Of a stretch of DNA of 5,101 nt, positions 1 to 5,101 are shown piece by piece. The first letter of the stretch is position 1, and each line of letters begins with the position of its first letter. Under the pieces are notes generated by a model. That model ran no database searches, was not told the DNA's origin, and saw only the letters and a list, made by a program, of their open reading frames with translations. This DNA comes from an uncultured Butyrivibrio sp. (lineage in GTDB: Bacteria; Bacillota; Clostridia; Lachnospirales; Lachnospiraceae). The position numbers and the translations under genes were made by a program. The stretch is taken from positions 22,068-27,168 of the forward strand of contig CAJTON010000037.1 of the NCBI GenBank assembly GCA_910577605.1, in the 5' to 3' direction.

Positions 1-249
1 ACTGACTCGGTCAGCGAGAAAATAGAGGTTCGCCGTGATATCAATACTATTATAAGCGCCAAAAAGCTTGAGCAGAACATTATGAATTTTGTGCCCATGG
101 GAATTATTTTGTATATGCGTGTTTCCTCGGCGGAAATGTTTGCGAAGCTGTACGGCAGCGCGTCGGGAATCGCCGTTATGAGCGTGTGTCTCGCGGTTTA
201 CTGCGCCGCAAAAATAATAGCGGATAAAATCGTGGATATAAAAGTGTAG
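1..249 (+). CDS. tadB: TadB-like type II secretion system F family protein, C-terminal fragment
   Basis: The reading frame is open from the first base to a TAG stop and gives 82 residues; the start lies upstream of the window. It begins with a polar, charged stretch (KIEVRRDINTIISAKKLEQ), then two hydrophobic segments (around NFVPMGIILYMRV and GIAVMSVCLAVYCAAKIIA), and ends in IVDIKV. This is the usual C-terminal end of the TadB-type T2SSF proteins of clostridial Tad loci, which are polytopic membrane platform proteins acting with the CpaF/TadA ATPase in pilus assembly. The next gene starts 12 bases later, which fits an operon. The family call rests on this tail and on the neighbouring TadC, Flp1 and TadE genes. 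The catalytic or diagnostic N-terminal part cannot be seen. Confidence 0.8.
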   Translation, partial: TDSVSEKIEVRRDINTIISAKKLEQNIMNFVPMGIILYMRVSSAEMFAKLYGSASGIAVMSVCLAVYCAAKIIADKIVDIKV

Positions 250-261
250 GCGGGAGGTTTT

Positions 262-990
262 ATGAAGCTTGATAAAAAAAGGGACAAAATATTTATTGCG
301 TTATCAGTTGCTGCCGTGACAGCCGCTGTATTGGTTTTATTTATGCGTAGTCAGAAAACGCCGCAGAAGATAACGGAGCTGAAGCGTCCGGATTACGGAG
401 AGGACAATTATACATATAATTTTCACGCGCTTTACGATAACGAAGACTACGCGGTGGAGTTTCCCGTAAGCGCGAAAAAGCTGTCGGGGACTGAGCTTCA
501 GGCGGCGTTTGATTCGGCGTATGAATTTATAATTGATAAAATGAGGGGTGATAATCCATCGCTTGACGAGGTGCGGGATAACCTTGTTTTTGCGGATTCG
601 ATCCCGCAATACGGGATGAAGGCGGATTATACGCTGAACGATTATTCGGTTATAAGCTGTTTCGGGGAGGTAAATAACAGTGGAGTGGCGCCGGGAGGTC
701 AAAAATATATTGTAAGCGCTCGGATATCATACGAAATGCTTTCGCAGGATTATGAAATTCCGGTGACGGTCCTTCCTCCGGTTTACGACGAGGAGCAGAT
801 AAAGATAAATAAAATTGTTTCGGAGCTGGAAAAAGCGGATCGCGCGGATTCGGAGACGGATATGAAACTGCCGGAAAGCGTTGACGGACTGGAAATAGCA
901 TTTGTCAAACATCCTGAAAACAGAGTGTGGATAATATTGTTCCTTTGCTTGCCGCGTTCGTATTCTGGTATTACAAGCGTTTTGTATTAA
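262..990 (+). CDS. TadC-like protein, N-terminal part (membrane anchor plus external domain), cut short by a frameshift
   Basis: ATG start after GGGAGG (252-257, spacer only 4 bases); 242 residues. A short basic N-terminus is followed by a membrane segment (residues 10-28, IFIALSVAAVTAAVLVLFM) and a polar domain of about 190 residues, predicted outside the membrane. This domain ends around residue 221 (FVKHPENR). In clostridial Tad loci this domain normally continues into a second membrane segment and a cytoplasmic T2SSF domain in the same polypeptide. Here those parts lie in another frame from 927 on. The last 21 residues (from VWIILFLCLP) therefore look like out-of-frame translation rather than native sequence. 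Inserting one base near 918-932 would give a single 405-residue protein. It may be a true split, a mutated gene or an assembly error. The function of the external domain is unknown. Confidence 0.72.
   Translation: MKLDKKRDKIFIALSVAAVTAAVLVLFMRSQKTPQKITELKRPDYGEDNYTYNFHALYDNEDYAVEFPVSAKKLSGTELQAAFDSAYEFIIDKMRGDNPSLDEVRDNLVFADSIPQYGMKADYTLNDYSVISCFGEVNNSGVAPGGQKYIVSARISYEMLSQDYEIPVTVLPPVYDEEQIKINKIVSELEKADRADSETDMKLPESVDGLEIAFVKHPENRVWIILFLCLPRSYSGITSVLY
918..932 (+). other. Probable frameshift point joining the two halves of the TadC-like gene
   Basis: The first half is read in the frame of 262 and the second in the frame of 927, a -1 (equivalently +2) change. The native-looking first half ends at about HPENR (to 924) and the native-looking second half begins at DNIVPLLAAF (from 930). 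One extra base here, for instance a third G next to GG at 929-930 giving V-W-D-N-I, would join them cleanly; that exact base is a guess. There is no X-XXY-YYZ slippery heptamer between 918 and 990, so programmed ribosomal slippage has no visible support. Confidence 0.65.
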
Positions 991-1478
991 AAAAAAGGAC
1001 CGAAGACGAAATAGAGTCGCAGCTGCGTCTGGATTATCCGGAAATAGTGTCAAAGCTTTCTCTTTTGATGGGAGCGGGTATGAGCGGAGCCAACGCGTTT
1101 GCAAAAATAAGCCGCGATTATGCGGACGCTAAGAGAGAGCGGAAACAGAGTGTGCGATGCGGATATGAAGCGGTGGCGGCGGCAAGCGGCAGGATAGCGG
1201 CAGGGGTTTCAGAGCCGGAAGCATACGCGGAGTTCGGGCGGGCATGCCGTCTGCACAGTTACATTAAACTTGCTAGTCTTCTGACGCAGAATGTTATAAA
1301 AGGCTCGGAGGGCTTTAAGCTAATGCTTCGCGGAGAGGTGACGGAGGCGTTTGCCGAGCGTAAGGCGCTTGCGAGAACAAAAGGCGAAGAAGCGGGAACA
1401 AAGCTTCTGATGCCTATGGTTATGATGCTTGGCGTCGTTCTTGTGATAATTGTTGTTCCTGCGTTTATGTCATTCTAG
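927..1478 (+). CDS. tadC: TadC-like type II secretion system F family protein, C-terminal part
   Basis: 183 residues if read from GTG at 927; this start overlaps the preceding frame by 64 bases and has no convincing Shine-Dalgarno sequence, so independent initiation is doubtful. Residues 4-20 form a membrane segment (IVPLLAAFVFWYYKRFV) followed by a basic stretch. The T2SSF domain follows, with the recognisable block LDYPEIVSKLSLLMGAGMS (35-53), an amphipathic helical region, and EEAGTKLLMPMVMMLG leading into a C-terminal membrane segment ending PAFMSF. T2SSF proteins form the inner-membrane platform that couples the assembly ATPase to pilin polymerisation. All downstream parts of the domain look intact, which argues against long-standing decay. 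Most likely it is the second half of one TadC-like protein whose first half is the gene at 262-990. The frame immediately upstream is closed by TGA at 915-917, so the frame switch must fall between 918 and 990. Confidence 0.8.
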   Translation: MDNIVPLLAAFVFWYYKRFVLKKRTEDEIESQLRLDYPEIVSKLSLLMGAGMSGANAFAKISRDYADAKRERKQSVRCGYEAVAAASGRIAAGVSEPEAYAEFGRACRLHSYIKLASLLTQNVIKGSEGFKLMLRGEVTEAFAERKALARTKGEEAGTKLLMPMVMMLGVVLVIIVVPAFMSF

Positions 1479-1490
1479 GCCGTGGGGAAT

Positions 1491-1534
1491 CCGCGCCCTC
1501 AGGGTATTTCAATGTGCCTTGAAAACCGGCGCGG
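1491..1534 (+). promoter_or_regulatory. Bulged intercistronic hairpin just upstream of the pilin ribosome binding site
   Basis: CCGCGCC (1491-1497) pairs perfectly with GGCGCGG (1528-1534), GGT (1503-1505) with ACC (1525-1527), and TTTCAA (1507-1512) with TTGAAA (1519-1524). The loop is six bases (1513-1518). The 3' arm is one unbroken run of 16 paired bases; the 5' arm has a 5-base bulge (1498-1502) and a 1-base bulge (1506). No U-run follows, so it is not an intrinsic terminator. It starts 13 bases after the tadC stop and ends 8 bases before the pilin Shine-Dalgarno sequence. A role in mRNA stability or processing, raising pilin output over its neighbours, is an inference. Confidence 0.55.
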
Positions 1535-1542
1535 TAATAATG

Positions 1543-1553
1543 AAAGGAGGTGA
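1543..1553 (+). promoter_or_regulatory. Strong ribosome binding site that fixes the TTG start of the pilin gene
   Basis: AAAGGAGGTGA is a near-perfect match to the anti-Shine-Dalgarno sequence. Its GGAGG core (1546-1550) is 8 bases before TTG at 1559. No ATG in frame lies closer, and the frame from this TTG encodes the full prepilin leader, so TTG is the preferred start. Confidence 0.8.
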
Positions 1554-1558
1554 GACAT

Positions 1559-1726
1559 TTGAGAAATCTGAAGACTTTTTTTCACGAGGAGGACGGAATG
1601 GGCGTCGTCGAAGTTATTCTTATCATAGTTGTCTTGATCGGTCTTGTTCTTATCTTTAAAACCCAGATTACCGCAATCGTGAAAAATATTTTCAACACAA
1701 TAAGCAAGAACGCCGGACAGATTTAG
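1559..1726 (+). CDS. Flp1-like type IVc pilin (prepilin)
   Basis: 55 residues from a TTG start with a very strong ribosome binding site. The protein has a 13-residue leader (MRNLKTFFHEEDG), then MGVVEVILIIVVLIGLVLIF, a hydrophobic helix, and a short polar tail (KTQITAIVKNIFNTISKNAGQI). The G13|MGVVE pattern, with Glu at position +5 after the predicted cut, is the classic prepilin peptidase site. The size and the EDGMG-VEVILII pattern match the Flp1-like pilin family (Pfam Flp1_like) found in clostridial Tad loci. It should be the main structural subunit: inserted in the membrane, cleaved by the A24 peptidase encoded at 4774, then polymerised by the TadB/TadC platform. An in-frame ATG at 1598 codes the first residue of the predicted mature pilin and has its own good Shine-Dalgarno sequence. 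Confidence 0.9.
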   Translation: MRNLKTFFHEEDGMGVVEVILIIVVLIGLVLIFKTQITAIVKNIFNTISKNAGQI

Positions 1727-1756
1727 GCGGAAGCAGGAGCCGAAGGAGGGAGACAA

Positions 1757-3838
1757 TTGAAAAAATTGAGAGGGAGCGTATCGCTGTTTGCCGCAACGGT
1801 CTTTCTGCTTGTCGCGTCAGTTATCACCGCGACGATAAGATCGGCGCGTATTCACGGAGCGAAGGTTATGGTCCGCACAGCGTCGTCTATGGCGTTAGAT
1901 TCCGTTTTTGCCGAATATGACAGTCAGCTGTTTTCCGAATTCGGCATCCTTCTTTTTGACGGAAAGCAGGGGCAGAAGGAGGTGTCAAAAGAAACCCTGG
2001 CCGGAAAGCTTTGGAACTATATGCAGTATAACCTTGACTCTCATAAGGATCTGTATTTTTCAGGTTCATCCGATCTATACGGAATAACCGGAAACGGCGT
2101 GTCGGTCGACAGACTTATAACCGCTACGGAACACGGAGGACTTTTGTGGCAGGATATGGCGGTGGATTATGAAAAATACGCCAAGCCTGTAAATCTTGCC
2201 ACCGAATATCTCGGTTTTCAGGAGACAAATAAGGAAGCTAAGGCGGTACAGGAGATAAGCGATAAAATAGTGGAATGCACCGAGCAGATCCTCAAGATCA
2301 ACAATAAGGTCAGAATACTTGTGGGATTGGTTGACGGGGTAAAATGTCCGGAGACAGGGATAGATTATTCGGAAATTGAGACAGAGGAGAGTTTTATCAA
2401 GAAATTTTGCCCCTTTGAACCTACATACGATAATCTCAGGATAAACCAGCCGTTGTTAAGCAGTATTATTTCAGGAAAAGTTGTCGATCCGTTGTCGAAT
2501 CTTGATAGAGCGGAAAAATACCTACAGATAGGACAGACAAAAGAAGCGGAGGACGAGCTTTATTTAATAAGCGGACTTGCCGGAGAATGCCTGCGGCGTA
2601 TTGACAATACCGATATGATCGGCAAATTTGTGGGAGCCGATATGGAAACGCTTAAAGAAGGCATTGAAGAGGCTGACGAGCTTATTTCCGGCAATTCGGA
2701 ATATCTTTCTGACGATGTCCTGGAGGGACTTGCCGAAGAAATAACACAAATCAAACAGTACCGTGAGGTTATGGCAGAGGAGGTGTGCGACGTCGAAAAA
2801 ATAAACGGCGCCGTTGTGCGCAACAGAGCTGTATTGGAACGGATCATACATGAAATAAGTGAGATAAATGTAAACGGAGATTCCGAAAAGGTACAGGGGC
2901 AACTTATGAAGCTGCGTGAGACAATAAAGTCGTACAGTTTTGAAGGATTGGAATTTAATTATTCGTCGTTAGGCGTAAGCTCGGAAGATACAAGTATTCT
3001 TGACGCGCTTTCGGATTTTATTGAAAACGGGATCCTTTCGATCGTACTTCCTGACGGAAAAAGCGTATCGTATGTTTCGGTGCCGAGACTTCCGGATTCC
3101 GCATCAAATGTCTGCGGCAAGACAAAAGATACCTCCATGCTGACGGCGGGCGGCGACAGCGCCTCTCTTTTGGCAAAAAATATTATTTATACAGAGTACG
3201 TCATGGATAATTTTGCAAGCTTCATGGATGACGGCGGAACGGTTATAAATTATGAGGTTGAGTATATTATCTGCGGAGAAAATACCGATAAAAAGAATCT
3301 GACGGAAACGGTTATGAGAATAGCGGCGCTGAGAAGCGGTGTGAATATGGTTTATCTTCTTACTGACAGCGATAAGAAAAGCGACGCTTATACTCTGGCG
3401 GTTTCGATGGCGGGAGCGACAGCCTTAGAACCTGTGATAAGACTTTTGCAGTACACTATTATGTATGTCTGGGCGTTTGCGGAGGGATTATCGGATGTGC
3501 GGAGACTTTTTGCAGGAGAAAAAATAGAGATCATGAAAACGGAAGATACATGGAATCTGAGTTTTGACAAGCTTTTGTCACATGATTTCAGCAGCAATTC
3601 CGACAGCAAAAGTAAAAACGGGCTTGATTACGAGATGTTTCTCAGGATTCTTTTGTATCTTGAGAGCGACAGCATAAAAGCGGCGTATACGATGGATCTT
3701 GTCGAATTTTATATGATCGTAAATCACGATAAAAAATTTCGTCTGAAAGATTATGTATATGGAATGGAAATAAGTACGTCGTACCGTCTTAAAGGAATGC
3801 GGGACAGTTATGCCGAGAAATCCGTATATACATATTGA
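1757..3838 (+). CDS. DUF5702 domain-containing protein (TadG-like position in the Tad operon)
   Basis: 693 residues from a TTG start, chosen because AAGGAGGG (1743-1750) lies directly upstream, with 7 bases between the GGAGG core and TTG; a second TTG follows at codon 4. The N-terminus MKKLRGSVSLFAATVFLLVA is a signal anchor, followed by RIHGAKVMVRTASSMALDSVFAEYDSQLF, the recognisable DUF5702 opening. It resembles the N-terminal part of TadE/TadG proteins but lacks the +5 Glu (Phe11 instead), so prepilin cleavage is not expected. The middle (about 155-195 and 260-390) is rich in Glu, Lys and Leu and probably helical. The C-terminal third has the blocks YVWAFAEGLSDVRRLFAGEK (around 569-588) and NGLDYEMFLRILLYL (from 621), typical of the family. 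The bulk should lie outside the membrane. The biochemical role is not established; its fixed place between the pilin and TadE suggests a pilus assembly or tip/surface component. Confidence 0.85.
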   Translation: MKKLRGSVSLFAATVFLLVASVITATIRSARIHGAKVMVRTASSMALDSVFAEYDSQLFSEFGILLFDGKQGQKEVSKETLAGKLWNYMQYNLDSHKDLYFSGSSDLYGITGNGVSVDRLITATEHGGLLWQDMAVDYEKYAKPVNLATEYLGFQETNKEAKAVQEISDKIVECTEQILKINNKVRILVGLVDGVKCPETGIDYSEIETEESFIKKFCPFEPTYDNLRINQPLLSSIISGKVVDPLSNLDRAEKYLQIGQTKEAEDELYLISGLAGECLRRIDNTDMIGKFVGADMETLKEGIEEADELISGNSEYLSDDVLEGLAEEITQIKQYREVMAEEVCDVEKINGAVVRNRAVLERIIHEISEINVNGDSEKVQGQLMKLRETIKSYSFEGLEFNYSSLGVSSEDTSILDALSDFIENGILSIVLPDGKSVSYVSVPRLPDSASNVCGKTKDTSMLTAGGDSASLLAKNIIYTEYVMDNFASFMDDGGTVINYEVEYIICGENTDKKNLTETVMRIAALRSGVNMVYLLTDSDKKSDAYTLAVSMAGATALEPVIRLLQYTIMYVWAFAEGLSDVRRLFAGEKIEIMKTEDTWNLSFDKLLSHDFSSNSDSKSKNGLDYEMFLRILLYLESDSIKAAYTMDLVEFYMIVNHDKKFRLKDYVYGMEISTSYRLKGMRDSYAEKSVYTY

Positions 3839-3850
3839 CATTAAGTTGAA

Positions 3851-3989
3851 AGGAGGCGGGATGGGATGCTCTTTTTTACCGGAACCCCAAATAAAATTAT
3901 AAGGCATAAAAATTTTAAAATTCATCAGAGTTCTCCCCCGGACGGATGTGCAGGTTTCAAGGAAAAAAGAGTGTCCCATCCCGTCTTCT
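3851..3989 (+). promoter_or_regulatory. Long RNA hairpin that would cover the tadE ribosome binding site and start codon
   Basis: The 5' arm 3851-3877 and the 3' arm 3963-3989 pair without a bulge over 27 positions: 23 Watson-Crick pairs and 4 G-U pairs (3853/3987, 3856/3984, 3867/3973, 3868/3972). The core CGGGATGGGA (3857-3866) with TCCCATCCCG (3974-3983) is perfect, as is CTCTTTTTT (3869-3877) with AAAAAAGAG (3963-3971). The 5' arm contains AGGAGG and the ATG at 3866. The 3' arm contains an in-frame GTG at 3971. The 85-base loop is AT-rich in its first half and contains the palindrome AATTTTAAAATT (3911-3922). The arm match is far beyond chance for such a short span. Translation control, possibly coupled to the gene upstream, is the favoured inference; a small inserted element is the alternative. 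Confidence 0.7.
3861..3902 (+). other. Possible 13-codon leader ORF overlapping the tadE start
   Basis: A second ATG at 3861 lies behind the same AGGAGG, only 4 bases away, and opens a different frame encoding MGCSFLPEPQIKL before TAA at 3900-3902. The spacing is shorter than ideal, so ATG 3866 is the better start. If ribosomes do use it, they would occupy the 5' arm of the hairpin at 3851-3989 and free the 3' arm. No homology is expected for such a short peptide; this is a speculative call. Confidence 0.2.
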
Positions 3990-4777
3990 GGTTTAAAGGC
4001 AGCCTTTCAGTAGAGGCGTCGCTTGTGCTTCCGCTTTTTATTGCCGGGTTGACGGCGCTGCTGTTTTTTATTCAGATCATACAGTTACAGATGCACATAC
4101 AGAAGGCGCTTTACGGACAGAGCATGAAGGCCGCGGGATATGCTTTTTATATTGATAAATCTGATATGGACGATACCGTGCAAAATGTTCTAGAGGCTGG
4201 TTACATTAAAGCGGCGGTGATTAAAGAAGTCGGAAAAGAATATCTTGATAATTCGTATATAGTGGGAGGTAGTCAGGGTTTTAGGCTGAATCTGACGAAT
4301 AATGTACAGGCGGGCATTTTTGACGCCGCCGTTCAATATAAGGTCAGGGTTCCGTTTGATCTGCTCGGAATAGGAAATATAACGCTTGTGTCGAGAGCAA
4401 GATGTCATATATGGAACGGAGATAAGGACGGCGTGCAGGAGAACGCTAAGGATATGGTGTATATGACCGCGAGCGGGGAGGTTTACCATACATACAGGGA
4501 CTGCACATACCTTGCAAGCGATGTAGGTAATACTACTTATGGACAGATTTCCGGACTGCGAAACGACAGCGGAGCGAAATATTACGCATGCGCGGTCTGT
4601 AAAAAAGAAACTGTAAACGATGAAAGCCCGGTTTTTTATACAAAATACGGAACAAGATACCATATGGACAGAATGTGCAGAAACCTGCACTCCGATATTT
4701 TTTCGCTTCCTCGTTCGGAGGCGGAGGATAAGTACCGGCTTTGTTCAAAATGCGAAAAAAGGAGGGAGCAGAAATGA
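3866..4777 (+). CDS. tadE: TadE-like pseudopilin with two C-terminal His/Cys repeats
   Basis: 303 residues from ATG at 3866, 9 bases after AGGAGG (3851-3856). A basic leader of 45 residues ends in FWFKG, then SLSVEASLVLPLFIAGLTALLFFIQIIQL, the TadE motif and membrane helix. G45|SLSVE places Glu50 at +5, so cleavage by the A24 peptidase is likely. Residues 75-190 are the exported pseudopilin body. The C-terminus has two similar units, about 198-246 and 256-298, each with a YH-x4-C then CxxC pattern: His208, Cys213, Cys242, Cys245, and His266, Cys271, Cys293, Cys296. Each could bind one metal ion, like the small YH...C...CxxC domains at the end of some secreted nucleases. GTG at 3971 (codon 36), with AAGGA upstream, is an alternative start giving a 10-residue leader nearer the usual length. 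The stop overlaps the next gene's ATG. Confidence 0.85.
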   Translation: MLFFTGTPNKIIRHKNFKIHQSSPPDGCAGFKEKRVSHPVFWFKGSLSVEASLVLPLFIAGLTALLFFIQIIQLQMHIQKALYGQSMKAAGYAFYIDKSDMDDTVQNVLEAGYIKAAVIKEVGKEYLDNSYIVGGSQGFRLNLTNNVQAGIFDAAVQYKVRVPFDLLGIGNITLVSRARCHIWNGDKDGVQENAKDMVYMTASGEVYHTYRDCTYLASDVGNTTYGQISGLRNDSGAKYYACAVCKKETVNDESPVFYTKYGTRYHMDRMCRNLHSDIFSLPRSEAEDKYRLCSKCEKRREQK

Positions 4778-5101
4778 TAAACGGGATAGTGGCGGCTATG
4801 CTTGCGGTGGAAACCGTTTCGGATCTGCGCACTAAAGCGGTTTCGGTCATTCGACTGGCGTTTTTTATGGCGGGGGCTGTGGCGGTGAACATTGTCATGC
4901 GTTATCAGCCGGTGTGGTCGATGCTTGGAGGAATGGGGGTAGGGGCGGTGCTTTTTGTATACGCTCTAGCGACAAAGGAGGGAATAGGTTACGGAGACTG
5001 CATGGTTTTTGTCTGCGCGGGCGCTTATATCGGTCTGCATGAAAATATAAGACTGCTGTTTTTTTCGATGCTTGCGGCATTGGCGGTGGGCGGCATAAAC
5101 G
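4774..5101 (+). CDS. tadV: A24 family prepilin peptidase (TadV/CpaA-like), N-terminal part
   Basis: ATG at 4774 overlaps the tadE stop as ATGA and is preceded by AAAAAAGGAGGG, with 7 bases from GGAGGG (4761-4766). The frame stays open for 109 codons to the end of the window. It is a polytopic membrane protein. It shows the two aspartates expected in A24 aspartic peptidases: Asp17 in SDLRTKAVS, at the cytoplasmic end of the first helix, and Asp75 in GIGYGDCMVF, the GxGD motif. It would cleave the leaders of Flp1 (after Gly13) and TadE (after Gly45). The N-terminal Cys-rich methylase domain of PilD-type enzymes is absent, as is normal for TadV/CpaA forms. The ATGA overlap predicts translational coupling to tadE. 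The C-terminal helices lie outside the window. Confidence 0.9.
   Translation, partial: MINGIVAAMLAVETVSDLRTKAVSVIRLAFFMAGAVAVNIVMRYQPVWSMLGGMGVGAVLFVYALATKEGIGYGDCMVFVCAGAYIGLHENIRLLFFSMLAALAVGGIN

Noticed and set aside
989..996. Run of eight A bases that might cause slippage and repair the TadC frame
   Set aside because: The first-frame stop TAA (988-990) includes its first bases and is reached before slippage on the run could change frame, so it cannot join the two halves.
337..1104. Overlapping reverse-strand ORFs opposite the TadC-like gene
   Set aside because: They are antisense to a well-supported domain, lack recognisable motifs and ribosome binding sites, and arise from codon bias on the coding strand.
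1491..1534. Intrinsic terminator after tadC
   Set aside because: The stem is followed by TAATAATGAAAGG rather than a U-run, and the operon clearly continues.
1491..1534. Known riboswitch, such as a cyclic-di-GMP aptamer
   Set aside because: I could not match the conserved core of any riboswitch class I know; only generic pairing is visible.
1450..1659. Forward ORF of 69 codons across the tadC end and the pilin start
   Set aside because: It reads the hairpin gap and the pilin gene in a wrong frame, has no ribosome binding site and gives a low-complexity Arg/Ser-rich protein; it is a shadow.
4775..4777. ATGA overlap of tadE and the prepilin peptidase gene as an anomaly
   Set aside because: This is an ordinary coupling arrangement in tight bacterial operons.
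4620..4835. Forward ORF of 71 codons overlapping the end of tadE and the start of the prepilin peptidase gene
   Set aside because: It is out of frame with both well-supported genes and shows no family features.

Overview
The window carries the middle of a Tad (tight adherence) / type IVc pilus operon, all on the + strand. The gene order is TadB-like, TadC-like, Flp1 pilin, DUF5702 protein, TadE-like pseudopilin, A24 prepilin peptidase. This order, the Flp1-like pilin in place of a proteobacterial Flp, the DUF5702 protein in the TadG-like position and the strong AGGAGG-type ribosome binding sites suggest a Gram-positive member of the Clostridia, most likely Lachnospiraceae or a relative. That placement comes from recognising families, not from a search.

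Layout. 1-249 is the C-terminal end of a TadB-like inner-membrane platform protein. 262-1478 encodes a TadC-like protein (membrane anchor, external domain, then a T2SSF-type domain) but is split in two by a -1 frame change near 918-932. 1479-1558 is an 80-base gap filled largely by a bulged hairpin. 1559-1726 is a 55-residue Flp1 pilin with a TTG start. 1757-3838 is a 693-residue DUF5702 protein, also with a TTG start. 3866-4777 is a TadE-like pseudopilin with a long prepilin leader and two tandem His/Cys metal-site-like repeats. 4774-5101 is the start of an A24 prepilin peptidase, overlapping tadE by ATGA and running off the window.

How the genes work together. The TadB and TadC homologues would form the membrane platform, powered by a CpaF/TadA ATPase expected upstream. 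The A24 peptidase would cleave Flp1 after Gly13 and TadE after Gly45, both of which show the G|xxxxE prepilin pattern. The DUF5702 protein is probably an assembly or surface component. No promoter or intrinsic terminator is visible, so the window looks like the inside of one long transcript.

The strongest unexplained signal is a 27-bp RNA stem (3851-3877 with 3963-3989). It would bury the tadE Shine-Dalgarno sequence and start codon. It lies wholly within the part of tadE that encodes the removable prepilin leader, and its four departures from perfect pairing are all G-U compatible. A second structured element lies just upstream of the pilin ribosome binding site.
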